Assembly (NCBI GenBank): GCA_034520625.1
Contig: JAXHNI010000010.1
Span: forward strand, 1 to 64,000
Direction: 5' to 3'
DNA: 64,000 nt
Source: JAANXG01 sp034520625
GTDB taxonomy: Bacteria > Pseudomonadota > Gammaproteobacteria > Arenicellales > JAANXG01
Positions 16,108 through 24,540 of the stretch are shown here, in pieces (within the stretch, counting starts at the first letter, position 1; every line of letters begins with the position of its first letter). The notes under the pieces were generated by a model that saw nothing but the letters and a program-made list of their open reading frames with translations, did no database searches and was not told the DNA's origin. Made by a program: the position numbers and the translations under genes.

Positions 16108-17023
16108 CGGCGACGGCGCCATCACCGGCACGGACATCGCCCCGGCCTCGCGGTCCGGCGGCACCATCCGGCGGCGCCGGCGCGGCACGCTGGAACGCTT
16201 CACCCGCGCGGTATTCGGCAACCGCGGCGCGGCCGCCGGATTCGTGCTGGTGGTGGTGCTGGGAACCGTGGCGCTTTTCGCCCCCTGGATCGCGCCCTTC
16301 GACTCGGACCAGATGGGCGCCGGCGGCAGACTGATACCGCCCGACGCCACGCACTGGTTCGGCACCGACGAGTTCGGCCGCGACATGTTCAGCCGCGTGG
16401 TCTACGGCGCCCGCCTGACGATCCAGGTGGGGGTCATCGCCGTCGGCATTTCCTTGACGGTGGGCCTGCTGCTGGGCCTGGTGGGCGGCTATGCCGGCGG
16501 CCTGCTGGAAAAGCTGCTGATGCGCAGCGTGGACGTGCTGTTCTCCTTCACCGAGACGCTCATCGCCCTGGCCGCTGTGGCGGTCCTCGGGCCGAGCCTG
16601 ACCAACGCCATGATCGCCGTGGGCATCGCCGCCATTCCCTTCTACGCCCGGGTGGCCTATAGCGTTACCCTGGTGGAGCGCAACCGGCCGTATTTCCAGG
16701 CCGCCTACGCCGCCGGCGCGGGCCACCTGCGCCTGCTGTTCCGGCATCTGCTGCCCAACATCATCCCGCCGATGATCGTGGTGGCAACCCTCGGCGTGTC
16801 GGCCGCCGTGCTGGCCGCCGCCGGACTGAGCTTCCTGGGCCTCGGCGCCCAGCCGCCGTCTCCCGAATGGGGCTCCATGCTGTCCGCCGGCCGCGACTAC
16901 TTCAAGCAGGCGCCCTGGATCATGCTCTACCCGGGTCTCGCCATCATGCTGACCGTCCTGGCCTTCAACCTCCTTGGCGACGGCATCCGTGAAGCCCTCG
17001 ATCCCCGCCAGCGCAAAACCTGA
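16100..17023 (+). CDS. dppC: ABC transporter permease DppC-type
   Basis: A 307-residue permease with a long charged N-terminus (RRRRRG), a first membrane segment at about residues 48-68, and the family motif GTDEFGRDMFSRVVYGAR. The EAA loop is seen around YFQAAYAAGAGHLRLLFRHLLPN. It forms the transport channel with DppB. Its ATG lies inside the end of dppB, consistent with coupled translation. Nothing is unusual for the family. Confidence 0.93.
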   Translation: MTDGDGAITGTDIAPASRSGGTIRRRRRGTLERFTRAVFGNRGAAAGFVLVVVLGTVALFAPWIAPFDSDQMGAGGRLIPPDATHWFGTDEFGRDMFSRVVYGARLTIQVGVIAVGISLTVGLLLGLVGGYAGGLLEKLLMRSVDVLFSFTETLIALAAVAVLGPSLTNAMIAVGIAAIPFYARVAYSVTLVERNRPYFQAAYAAGAGHLRLLFRHLLPNIIPPMIVVATLGVSAAVLAAAGLSFLGLGAQPPSPEWGSMLSAGRDYFKQAPWIMLYPGLAIMLTVLAFNLLGDGIREALDPRQRKT

Positions 17024-17040
17024 CTTGATACCGCACCCAT

Positions 17041-18093
17041 ATGAACACCAGCATCGATAACACCGCCCGAAAGGAGACGCCGGGCGCGGACGCCACCCCG
17101 GCGCTGCGCGTAGCCGGCCTGCGGGCCGAGTTTCGCACCGAAGCCGGCACCGCGGTGGCCGTCGACGGTATGTCCTACGATGTCCAGACCGGAGAAACCC
17201 TTGCCATCGTCGGCGAGTCCGGTTCCGGCAAGAGCGTGACCTCGCTGGCGGTAATGGGCCTCATCGCGGACCCCCCCGGCCGGGTCACCGCAGGCGAGGT
17301 CTGGTTCGAGGGTCGTGACCTGCTCAAACTGAGCGAGCGGGAGATGCAGGACGTGCGCGGCAACAAGATTTCGATGATCTTCCAGGAGCCGATGACCTCG
17401 CTGAACCCGGTGTTGTCCATCGAGCGGCAGATGGTGGAGGGCATCCGGGAGCATCTCGGCCTGGGCGGATCCGGGGCCAGGGAGCGGGCGCTCGAAATGC
17501 TTCGAAGGGTACACATCCCCGCGCCCGAGGCACGCCTGGCGGAGTATCCACACCAGCTATCCGGGGGTATGTTGCAGCGGATCATGATCGCCATCGCCCT
17601 GTCCTGCAACCCGTCGGTGCTCATCGCCGACGAGCCCACCACGGCCCTGGATGTGACCATCCAGGCGCAGATACTCGACATCATGCGCAAGCTCCAGGAC
17701 GAGTTCGGAACGACCATCGTGCTCATCACCCACGACATGGGCGTGGTGGCGGAAATGGCGGACCGGGTAATCATCATGTACGCCGGACGCAAGGTCGAGG
17801 AAGGCAGCGTCGAGCGGATATTCCGGGATCCGCGGCATCCGTATACCCGCGGCCTGCTGGGCGCCCTGCCCAAACTGGGCGAGGCCGGCGCGGTGGGCAG
17901 CCGCGAGCTCGACGAGATCCCCGGCATCGTCCCGGCCCTGACCGATCTGCCTCCCGGCTGCCGGTTCGCCGCCAGGTGCCGGTACGCCACCGACCGCTGC
18001 GCGGCGGAGTATCCGCCGTTCGAGGAGAAGCGGCCGGCCCAGTGGGCGGCCTGCTGGGAGTCCGAGCTGCTCCCAGAAGGTTACAAGCCATGA
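17041..18093 (+). CDS. dppD: ABC transporter ATP-binding protein DppD-type
   Basis: A 350-residue ATPase. Walker A GESGSGKS, the ABC signature LSGGMLQR, Walker B VLIADEPTTALD and the switch histidine in LITHDMG are all present. The C-terminal oligopeptide/dipeptide extension with its four-cysteine pattern (GCRFAARCRYATDRC) fits the Dpp/Opp iron-sulfur-type tail. Powers import through DppBC together with DppF. Its stop overlaps the dppF start as ATGA. Confidence 0.94.
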   Translation: MNTSIDNTARKETPGADATPALRVAGLRAEFRTEAGTAVAVDGMSYDVQTGETLAIVGESGSGKSVTSLAVMGLIADPPGRVTAGEVWFEGRDLLKLSEREMQDVRGNKISMIFQEPMTSLNPVLSIERQMVEGIREHLGLGGSGARERALEMLRRVHIPAPEARLAEYPHQLSGGMLQRIMIAIALSCNPSVLIADEPTTALDVTIQAQILDIMRKLQDEFGTTIVLITHDMGVVAEMADRVIIMYAGRKVEEGSVERIFRDPRHPYTRGLLGALPKLGEAGAVGSRELDEIPGIVPALTDLPPGCRFAARCRYATDRCAAEYPPFEEKRPAQWAACWESELLPEGYKP

Positions 18094-19070
18094 ACACGAT
18101 CGATGCCGACGCCATGCTGGAGGTGAAAGGACTGACCAAGCGCTTCCCCATTCACAGCGGCCTGCTGCGCCGCGTGACTGGCCATGTCAACGCCGTCGAC
18201 GGCGTCACCTTCCAGATCCAGCGCGGTGAGACGCTCGGCCTGGTGGGCGAAAGCGGCTGCGGCAAATCCACCGTGGGCAAGACCATCCTCAAGCTGCACG
18301 AACCGAGCGGCGGGTCGATCCACCTCGACGGCCGCGATATCACTGCCCTGTCCCCCCGTGCCATGCGCCCGGTGCGACGACGCTTGCAGACCATATTCCA
18401 GGACCCCTACTCGTCTCTGAATCCCCGGATGGCCGCCGGGGAAATCGTCGCCGAGCCGTTGGTGATCCACAACAAGGTGGGTCGGCGGGATCTGGCCCGC
18501 CGGGTGGCGGAGATGTTCGAACGGGTGGGCCTGCGGCCCGACCAGATGTCTCGCTTTCCCCATGAATTCTCGGGGGGGCAGCGCCAGCGCATTGCCATTG
18601 CCCGGGCGCTTTCCGTCGATCCCGAGCTGATCATCGCCGACGAATCGGTGTCGGCGCTGGACGTTTCCATCCAGGCATCGGTCATCAACCTGCTGGTCCG
18701 GCTGCAACGGGAAACCGGGGTGTCGTTCCTGTTCATTTCCCACGACATGAGCGTCATCGAGCACATCAGCCACCGGGTGGCGGTCATGTATCTCGGCCGC
18801 ATCGTCGAGATCGCCGAGCGCCCCAAGGTGTTCGCCACGCCCCGGCACCCCTACACCGAGGCGCTGCTGTCGGCGGTGCCCGTACCGGACCCGTCCACCC
18901 GGCGCAAGAAACGGATCCTGCTCGCCGGAGACGTACCGAGCCCTATCCATCCGCCCCCCGGCTGCCACTTCCACACCCGCTGCCCCATCGCCGAGGACCG
19001 CTGCCGGAGCGAGGTGCCGGCACTGCGAGAGGTGGCGCCCGGGCACTGGGCCGCCTGCCACCTGCGCTGA
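18090..19070 (+). CDS. dppF: ABC transporter ATP-binding protein DppF-type
   Basis: About 326 residues from ATG 18090, chosen because it overlaps the dppD stop and begins just before the ATPase domain. Walker A GESGCGKS, signature FSGGQRQR, Walker B LIIADESVSALD and FISHDMS are intact. The C-terminal GCHFHTRCPIAEDRC is the same type of cysteine tail as in DppD. It forms the second ATPase of the heterodimer. Confidence 0.94.
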   Translation: MNTIDADAMLEVKGLTKRFPIHSGLLRRVTGHVNAVDGVTFQIQRGETLGLVGESGCGKSTVGKTILKLHEPSGGSIHLDGRDITALSPRAMRPVRRRLQTIFQDPYSSLNPRMAAGEIVAEPLVIHNKVGRRDLARRVAEMFERVGLRPDQMSRFPHEFSGGQRQRIAIARALSVDPELIIADESVSALDVSIQASVINLLVRLQRETGVSFLFISHDMSVIEHISHRVAVMYLGRIVEIAERPKVFATPRHPYTEALLSAVPVPDPSTRRKKRILLAGDVPSPIHPPPGCHFHTRCPIAEDRCRSEVPALREVAPGHWAACHLR

Positions 19071-19084
19071 ATGCGGCTTTCATC

Positions 19085-20035
19085 GTGACCATAGGCATCG
19101 CCGCTTCCGGCCCCCGCGCCGGCCTCGCCGTCTTCCGGGCCCTGGCCGCCGTCGAACGCGTCGCCACCGGCTCGATCGGCGGTTTTGCCGCCTTCGCGGC
19201 CATAGACGCGGACGGCGAGCTCCATCGCGCGGAGACACAACGGGGCGGCACCACGACCCTGTTCGTCGATGGTGAATCCACCGGCGTTACACCGCCGGAC
19301 GCTGTCGCCCGGGCGCCCTGGGCCGCCGTGATGTCCAGCGGACCGGAGCGCCCTGCCCCGCTGTCCCAGTACGTGCCGGCCGAGCCCGGCGCAGGACTGG
19401 TTACCGGACACCGCCTGCCGAATGCCGCAGGCAACTCCGGGCGTCCCGTGAACCTGGAGGTGCTTGACCTGCTGCGCCAGGGCCTTCCCGCAAAAGCGGC
19501 GGTCGAGGCCGTGCTCCGCGGGGACCGGGAAGCGGATGCTGGAATCATCGCCATCGACCGCAACGGCGGCGTCTATGGATGCAACAGCGAGCGGGTTGAC
19601 CGGCGCCCGGATCTCGGCCATGCCCGCCGCGAGTCCTCCGGGGTCGTAATGGAGGTTTTGCACAACGCGATCGTGCCGGCCGGCCCCATCGCCGCCCTCG
19701 CGGCGGAGGTCGGGCTCGCCGTCATGGCTCCCGGGCCCATCGCCGACGCCGAGTTCCTGGTCACGGCCTCAGTACCGGTGGTGGCCGGGGACATCAACCG
19801 CGTCGTGCTGGACGGCAACGGCGAGGCGCAGCGGGTGGAAACCACCGATACGCGCATACTCAGCGGCCGCCACAACTGCGCAGCCATCTATCTGCATTCC
19901 GAGGTCGTGGCCGACGGCGCGGTGATAGGCCACACCGTGTTCGAGCCGAACGTGGTGGTGGAGGATGGCCTGATCGCCACTCTCAACGGCCGTACGGCAA
20001 TGCGCATCGGCTATCTTTCCAGCGGTCGTGGCTGA
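19085..20035 (+). CDS. Unknown protein of the peptide-transport operon
   Basis: A 316-residue soluble protein from a GTG start, 14 bp after dppF. It begins with an alanine/glycine-rich segment (GIAASGPRAGLAVFRAL), contains RGGTTTLFVDGES and a central DREADAGIIAIDRNGGVYGCNSERV that loosely resembles Ntn-hydrolase folds such as DUF1028 and isoaspartyl peptidases. I cannot assign a family with confidence. It has no signal peptide, so acts in the cytoplasm. Placed between the transporter ATPase and an M20 amidohydrolase, it probably handles the imported compound. No clear Shine-Dalgarno precedes the GTG, so the start is uncertain. Confidence 0.7.
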   Translation: MTIGIAASGPRAGLAVFRALAAVERVATGSIGGFAAFAAIDADGELHRAETQRGGTTTLFVDGESTGVTPPDAVARAPWAAVMSSGPERPAPLSQYVPAEPGAGLVTGHRLPNAAGNSGRPVNLEVLDLLRQGLPAKAAVEAVLRGDREADAGIIAIDRNGGVYGCNSERVDRRPDLGHARRESSGVVMEVLHNAIVPAGPIAALAAEVGLAVMAPGPIADAEFLVTASVPVVAGDINRVVLDGNGEAQRVETTDTRILSGRHNCAAIYLHSEVVADGAVIGHTVFEPNVVVEDGLIATLNGRTAMRIGYLSSGRG

Positions 20036-20060
20036 GCCGCACCGGGTTTTTACATACACA

Positions 20061-21299
20061 ATGAAAATCGACATCTCCCGCATCCGCCGCCATATCGAGA
20101 CCCTGGCGGGTTTCACCGCAACGCCCGGCGCCGGTACCACGCGCCTGAGCTACACGCCGGAATACCGGCAAGCCTGCGACTATCTCATCGACCACGCCCG
20201 GTCGCTGGGGCTGACGGCCCGCCTGGATGCCATCGGCAACCTCCGCATCCGGCTGGAGGGCCGGAACCGGACGGCACCCACCGTGGTCGTCGGGTCGCAT
20301 CTCGACTCGGTGATCAACGGGGGCGATTTCGACGGCATTCTCGGCGTGGTGAGCGGCGTGGAAGCTGTCCAGTGCATGGTTGAGAATGGGCTGCAACCCG
20401 AGCATGCCGTGGAAGCCATCAGCTTCGTGGAGGAGGAAGGCACGACGTTCCGCTGCCCGCTGACCGGCAGCAAGGCGCTGGCCGGGGAGCTGGGCCTGGC
20501 GGAGCTCGAGGACCTGAAGAACGAGGACGGAGAAAGCCTGCCCCGGATCGCCGCGGATTTCGGCCTCGAACCCGCCGGGCTGGAATCGGACCGCTTGCAG
20601 GCCGGCGGAGTCAAGGCGATGTTCGAGCTCCACATCGAGCAGGGCGCGGTCCTTGAATCCCTCGGCCTGCCGGTGGGCATCGTCGAGCACATCGCCGGCA
20701 GCGAAAACCATCGTGTGCGGCTTCATGGCCGGGCCAATCACGCCGGCACCACGCCGATGTCGCTGCGCTTCGACGCACTGGCCTGCGCCGCCGAGTGCAT
20801 CGGCACCGTGGAGCACGTTGCGGCCGACCCGAACCGTCCGGACACCGTCGCCACGGTGGGCCGCATCCACTGTTCGCCGAACGCCGTCAACGTGATCCCG
20901 GCGGCGGTGGAGTTCAGCATCGATATCCGGGACATCCGGGAATCACAGATCGAATCGGCTTCCAGTGCCATTCTCGACCTGACCCGTTCGATCGCGCAGA
21001 ATCGCAATATCCAGATCGAAACGGAGCTCACGGGGAAATCCCCGCCCCGCCCCATGGCGCCGGGGATCATTGAAAATCTCGCGACACTGGCCGACCACGC
21101 CGGGATCCCGTATCACCGTATGAACAGCGGCGCCCTCCACGACGCCGCCATGATGACCCGCGTAACAGATGTCGGGATGATATTCGTCCCCAGCAAGGAC
21201 GGCCGCAGCCACACGCCCAAGGAACGGACCGACTACGAAGACATCGAACAGGGCGCCAACCTGCTCCTCCGTGCGGTGCTGCACCAGGCCGCGCCTTAA
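20061..21299 (+). CDS. M20 Zn-dependent amidohydrolase, hydantoinase/carbamoylase family
   Basis: About 412 residues from ATG 20061; an in-frame GTG at 20028 is possible but overlaps the previous gene and adds a non-family stretch. The family is that of N-carbamoyl-L-amino acid hydrolase, allantoate amidohydrolase and beta-ureidopropionase. Metal and catalytic residues are visible: GSHLDSV (His, Asp), GDFDGILGV (Asp), FVEEEGTTF (Glu-Glu), ELHIEQG (His) and SGALHDAAMM (final His). The dimerisation insert is complete. Expected reaction: release of ammonia and CO2, or cleavage of an N-substituted amino acid, from the substrate imported by the Dpp proteins. Last gene of the rightward operon. The substrate cannot be decided among carbamoyl-, formyl- or allantoate-like compounds. 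Confidence 0.9.
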   Translation: MKIDISRIRRHIETLAGFTATPGAGTTRLSYTPEYRQACDYLIDHARSLGLTARLDAIGNLRIRLEGRNRTAPTVVVGSHLDSVINGGDFDGILGVVSGVEAVQCMVENGLQPEHAVEAISFVEEEGTTFRCPLTGSKALAGELGLAELEDLKNEDGESLPRIAADFGLEPAGLESDRLQAGGVKAMFELHIEQGAVLESLGLPVGIVEHIAGSENHRVRLHGRANHAGTTPMSLRFDALACAAECIGTVEHVAADPNRPDTVATVGRIHCSPNAVNVIPAAVEFSIDIRDIRESQIESASSAILDLTRSIAQNRNIQIETELTGKSPPRPMAPGIIENLATLADHAGIPYHRMNSGALHDAAMMTRVTDVGMIFVPSKDGRSHTPKERTDYEDIEQGANLLLRAVLHQAAP

Positions 21300-21302
21300 C
21301 AG

Positions 21303-21470
21303 GAGTGATTGTTTGTCCCCTCACCCTGTCCCTCTCCCCCTGCGGGGGCGAGGGGACCCTGCGTTTGGATGTCGTGCTATGTCGATTGCCCCGTTCCTGC
21401 TCCCTCTGCCCCGCAGAGGCAGAGGCGACCTTTCGTTCGGACGCCGCGCTATGCCGTTTAGTTGTCAACG
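21303..21470. repeat. Palindromic intergenic repeat, family A, copy 2
   Basis: The first 90 bp match copy 1 almost base for base, including the CCTCACCCTGTCCC arm and the central TTTGGATGTCGTGCTATG. The second half is a degenerate version: CCCTCTGCCCCGCAGAGGCAG replaces the usual hairpin. It lies between the convergent amidohydrolase and GIY-YIG genes. Confidence 0.8.
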
Positions 21471-21718
21471 CCTTCGCCGCCAACTCCCAGCGCCAGCTTC
21501 TCCCTCCTGGTCAGGCGCCGGATCTCGGCCTCGCGCCGCAGCGCCCCGCCCCGGTCGCCGCACTGTTCCTTGTAGAAGAGCGTCACGGGAACACGGCTGC
21601 GGGTGTACTTCGCGCCCCGTCCGGCGTTGTGCTGCGCCAACCGCCTTTGCATGTCCTTGGCGACGCCCGTATAGAGGCTCCCGTCCGCGCATCGCAGCAT
21701 ATACACGAACCAGGACAC
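21458..21718 (-). CDS. GIY-YIG endonuclease-like protein (UPF0213/YhbQ type)
   Basis: An 86-residue single-domain protein. It begins MSWFVYMLRCADGSLYTGVAKD, the GIY-YIG pattern with VYML and LYTG, then RLAQHNAGRGAKYTRSR with the conserved arginine, and a later LRREAEIR carrying the glutamate. The length matches UPF0213 proteins such as E. coli YhbQ. These are small nuclease-fold proteins implicated in DNA repair; the natural substrate is poorly defined. It lies 13 bp downstream of avtA on the same strand. Confidence 0.9.
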   Translation of the reverse strand: MSWFVYMLRCADGSLYTGVAKDMQRRLAQHNAGRGAKYTRSRVPVTLFYKEQCGDRGGALRREAEIRRLTRREKLALGVGGEGVDN

Positions 21719-21731
21719 GGGGCTGCGCGGC

Positions 21732-23003
21732 TCAGGCGGTCTGCTGCCGCTTGCCGTCGTAGGCGCGGATCACCTCCTCGGCGATGATGCCGAGTCCCGC
21801 TTCCACATCCGCCGGGTCCTGGGAGTAGGTAACGCGGATGCACTCGTGCCGGTGGCGCCAGTCCTCCTCGATGCCGGGGAAGAAATTCTGTCCGGCGATC
21901 ACCAGCACGCCGCGGGCCTTGAGCCGTTCGTAGAGCTCCTGGCTGCTGATCGGCAGGTCCGGAAACCACAGCCAGAGGAAGATCGCGCCCTCCGGCTTAT
22001 GGACATGAAACGGGTAGTCGCCCATGGCCCCACGGATCCATTCAATGGCCTGCTGTACCCGTTCCCGGTAGTACGGGCGGATGACCTCATTGCTCAGTGA
22101 AATGATCTCCCTGCTCTTCACCAGGTCCAGGGCGAGCCCGGGGCCGAAACTCCCGGGGGCAAGGCTCATGATCGCCGCCATGCTGGACAAGGCCCGGATG
22201 ATTTCCCGGTTCGCCACGATGATCCCGGTCCGCACCCCGGGCAGGCCCAGCTTGGACAGGCTGAGACACAGAATCGTGTTCTCATCCCACATCGGCGTCG
22301 CCGATGAAAAAATGATGTTCGGAAACGGGGCGCCGTAGGCATCGTCGACGATCAGCGGAATGCCGTTCTCCGAGGCGAGCACCGAGAGCCTGCCGAGTTC
22401 GCCGTCGGTCAGCACGTTGCCGGTGGGATTGGTAGGCCGGGATACGCAGATGGCGCCGGTCTCTTCGGTCACTTCGATGTCGTCGAAATTGATCCGGTAT
22501 TTGAAATACCGGTCTTCAAGCGTATCGATGGTGGGCCGGTGAGAATCGAAAACGGGATTGTCGATGCCGGCATCGGAGTAACCGATGTACTCGGGAGTGA
22601 TCGGCAGCAGGATCTTCCCGCGGCTGCCGTCGCTTCGAGAACCTGCAAACATGTTGAACAGGGCGAAGAAGCCGGCCTGGCTGCCGTTGGTGATGAAGAT
22701 GTTCTCCGGCCCGGTATTCCAGCCGAACTCGCTTTCGAACAGTTCCGCGAGCGCCTCGATGAACTGCGCGTTCCCCTGCGGCCCGTCGTACTTGCCGACC
22801 ATCTGCTCGAACTGGTCGCCGTTGTCCAGAATCCCCTGCATGGCCGTACGGAACCGGGCCTCCACTTCCGGAATGCGCGCCGGGTTGCCGCCGCCCAGCA
22901 TCCGGAAGGACCGGCCGGAGGACACCGCCTCGCCCAGATCGTCCATCAGGCTCACGATTCCGGCGTGGGCCGACAGTTTGGATCCGAACTCCGATAATTT
23001 CAT
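21732..23003 (-). CDS. avtA: Valine--pyruvate aminotransferase
   Basis: About 423 residues from ATG 23003, which begins MKLSEFGSKLS, the family's usual start. Fold type I PLP enzyme: LGGGNPARIP near the N-terminus, the SRPTNPTGN loop, DDAYGAPFPN, and SLSKLGLPGVRTG with the PLP-binding lysine. AvtA transfers the amino group between valine, alanine and pyruvate, linking branched-chain 2-oxo acids to alanine. Its length equals the E. coli enzyme. Its position beside the peptide and amino-acid import locus suggests a role in using the amino acids released there, although it is convergent and separated by a repeat. Confidence 0.92.
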   Translation of the reverse strand: MKLSEFGSKLSAHAGIVSLMDDLGEAVSSGRSFRMLGGGNPARIPEVEARFRTAMQGILDNGDQFEQMVGKYDGPQGNAQFIEALAELFESEFGWNTGPENIFITNGSQAGFFALFNMFAGSRSDGSRGKILLPITPEYIGYSDAGIDNPVFDSHRPTIDTLEDRYFKYRINFDDIEVTEETGAICVSRPTNPTGNVLTDGELGRLSVLASENGIPLIVDDAYGAPFPNIIFSSATPMWDENTILCLSLSKLGLPGVRTGIIVANREIIRALSSMAAIMSLAPGSFGPGLALDLVKSREIISLSNEVIRPYYRERVQQAIEWIRGAMGDYPFHVHKPEGAIFLWLWFPDLPISSQELYERLKARGVLVIAGQNFFPGIEEDWRHRHECIRVTYSQDPADVEAGLGIIAEEVIRAYDGKRQQTA

Positions 23004-23126
23004 GCCATCACCCTGTTTCATTCGACTCCGGTAGGAATACAAACCGTGACACGGGCATGGGGGAAATGCAAACCGCGGGCCGGTTTGAGAACCAGCGCCG
23101 GTGAATGGAGCCGGTGCCGGGATGCA

Positions 23127-23714
23127 CTAGCGCATCCGTCGTCCCAACTCGTGCATCGTCCGCAGCCAGCGGCCGCGCTTCTCGTCGGAAGCCGAGTCCA
23201 CCATACCCAGCAGTGTTTCCCTGACGGGCTTTATCCCGCAGAACTTCAGTATGTTGCGTTCCAGGCTTTTCAGGCTGTGGGCGCGGAAGAACCAGCGGTA
23301 GACGAACGCCGGCATGCCCATGGTCACCACCACTCTCGCCGACCTGCCCTTGAGCCTGCCGGACCACATCGACTTCTCCCCCTCCCCGCCGAACGCGAAC
23401 CCCGGCCGAAACAGCTGCTCGATAAACGCCTTGAGCATGGCCGGCATCGTGCCCAGCCACAAAGGATACACCAGTACGATGTGGCCGGCGGACTCGATGG
23501 CATCCTGTACGCGTCGAATTTCCGGGCCGGGCTGTTGGTTATTGAAATCATCCGCGGTTCTGAGAAAAGGGATATCGAGATCCGCCAGGCGCACGATTTC
23601 CACCGGGTGGCCCGCCGACTCCGCGCCTTTTACATAGGCATCCGCCAGCGCGTGGCAGAGTCTGTCCGCCGCCGGGTCGGGATGCCCGTCAATCACGACC
23701 ACCGGGCGATTCAC
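23127..23714 (-). CDS. NAD(P)H quinone reductase-like flavoprotein (flavodoxin-2 fold)
   Basis: About 195 residues from a GTG at 23714, chosen because GGAGG lies six bases upstream; an ATG at 23735 would add seven residues. VVVIDGHPDP is the FMN/FAD phosphate loop, and YPLWLGTMPAMLKAFIEQLF is the NQO-family flavin-binding segment. Members (KefF, MdaB, NQO1) reduce quinones or act in redox defence using NAD(P)H. It is a single gene between avtA and the DUF4389 gene with no obvious operon partner, so the physiological substrate is unclear. Confidence 0.85.
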   Translation of the reverse strand: MNRPVVVIDGHPDPAADRLCHALADAYVKGAESAGHPVEIVRLADLDIPFLRTADDFNNQQPGPEIRRVQDAIESAGHIVLVYPLWLGTMPAMLKAFIEQLFRPGFAFGGEGEKSMWSGRLKGRSARVVVTMGMPAFVYRWFFRAHSLKSLERNILKFCGIKPVRETLLGMVDSASDEKRGRWLRTMHELGRRMR

Positions 23715-23814
23715 CGTATCCCTCCGACAACGCATTCACCACGCGGGCGCGCGGCGGAACCCGCTGCTTCCGCGACGAGGTCATGCGGCCCGCCCCGGGG
23801 CACCCTGTCCCCGC

Positions 23815-24105
23815 TCACGCCTCCGGACCGCCGCCCTGCGGCCACTCGGAAAAGGGGAACGGCCGGCGTTCACTGTTGAACGTCTCGAACAGCAGTATCT
23901 CGTACACGTAAGTGCTCAGGCCCCGGCCGAGATCCAGGACCCGCGCGTTCTTCCCGCCGGTAATCAGCACGCAGAAAAACTGGAACACCACCAGGAGCAC
24001 CACCACGATCTCGGCGATGCTGTAGATAATGCCGAAAAGCAGCATGAACAGTCCGCGCATCCAGATCGAACCGCCGCCTGCGCCATTGCCGGCTACCTCG
24101 TTCAT
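23815..24105 (-). CDS. DUF4389 membrane protein
   Basis: A 96-residue protein with one long hydrophobic region (about residues 17-49, probably one or two membrane segments) followed by the family motif GKNARVLDLGRGLSTYVYEILLFETFNSERRPFPFSEWP. DUF4389 proteins are small inner-membrane proteins without a defined function. A repeat of family D lies just upstream. Confidence 0.85.
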   Translation of the reverse strand: MNEVAGNGAGGGSIWMRGLFMLLFGIIYSIAEIVVVLLVVFQFFCVLITGGKNARVLDLGRGLSTYVYEILLFETFNSERRPFPFSEWPQGGGPEA

Positions 24106-24124
24106 ATGAAAACCCTCGTTGAAA

Positions 24125-24175
24125 TGTCAGGCGTAAAGCCTGACCCACAATCGCTTCGTTTGGTCATATCAAGGC
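24125..24175. repeat. Intergenic repeat, family D, copy 1
   Basis: TCAGGCGTAAAGCCTGACCC followed by ACAATCGCTTCGTTTGGTCAT. Contains the short palindrome GTCAGGC-GTAAA-GCCTGAC. Very similar sequence appears at 47375-47410 and in inverted, diverged form at 57430-57475. Confidence 0.75.
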
Positions 24176-24540
24176 CAGGTGTCGAGCCAGACCGATCCCA
24201 ACCTGATGGTCAGGAACAGCGCGGCCAGCGTCGAAACGGCGAAAAGGGCCGCCAGAAACCAGAACCATGCCCGATACAGCCGGCGCTTCACGCGGGCTAT
24301 GATACCCCGATCGCTGTCCAGTCTACCGGGCACGGACTGAAAGGTATCGATGAACCCGTAGGCACTCAGGCACCAGATGAATCCCACGATCGCCGGCATC
24401 AGGAACCGGTTGCCCGCGCCGGACGCCGGCGTCCCGAATATGATCATGCCGAGGCCCGCAAGGCAGGCCACCCCGAGCACCACCGCGACATGGCGCAGCG
24501 GCCGGATTCTGACTGCGATTCGATGCAGACTGTCTATCAT
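24169..24540 (-). CDS. Small membrane protein coupled to a MarR regulator
   Basis: About 123 residues from ATG 24540. Four likely membrane segments: HVAVVLGVACLAGLGMIIFG, LMPAIVGFIWCLSAYGFI, and a pair formed by AWFWFLAALFAVSTLAALFL. Short basic stretches lie between them. No family is recognised. Its start overlaps the stop of the MarR gene as ATGA, so it is translated with the regulator and may be its target or sensor partner. Confidence 0.7.
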   Translation of the reverse strand: MIDSLHRIAVRIRPLRHVAVVLGVACLAGLGMIIFGTPASGAGNRFLMPAIVGFIWCLSAYGFIDTFQSVPGRLDSDRGIIARVKRRLYRAWFWFLAALFAVSTLAALFLTIRLGSVWLDTWP

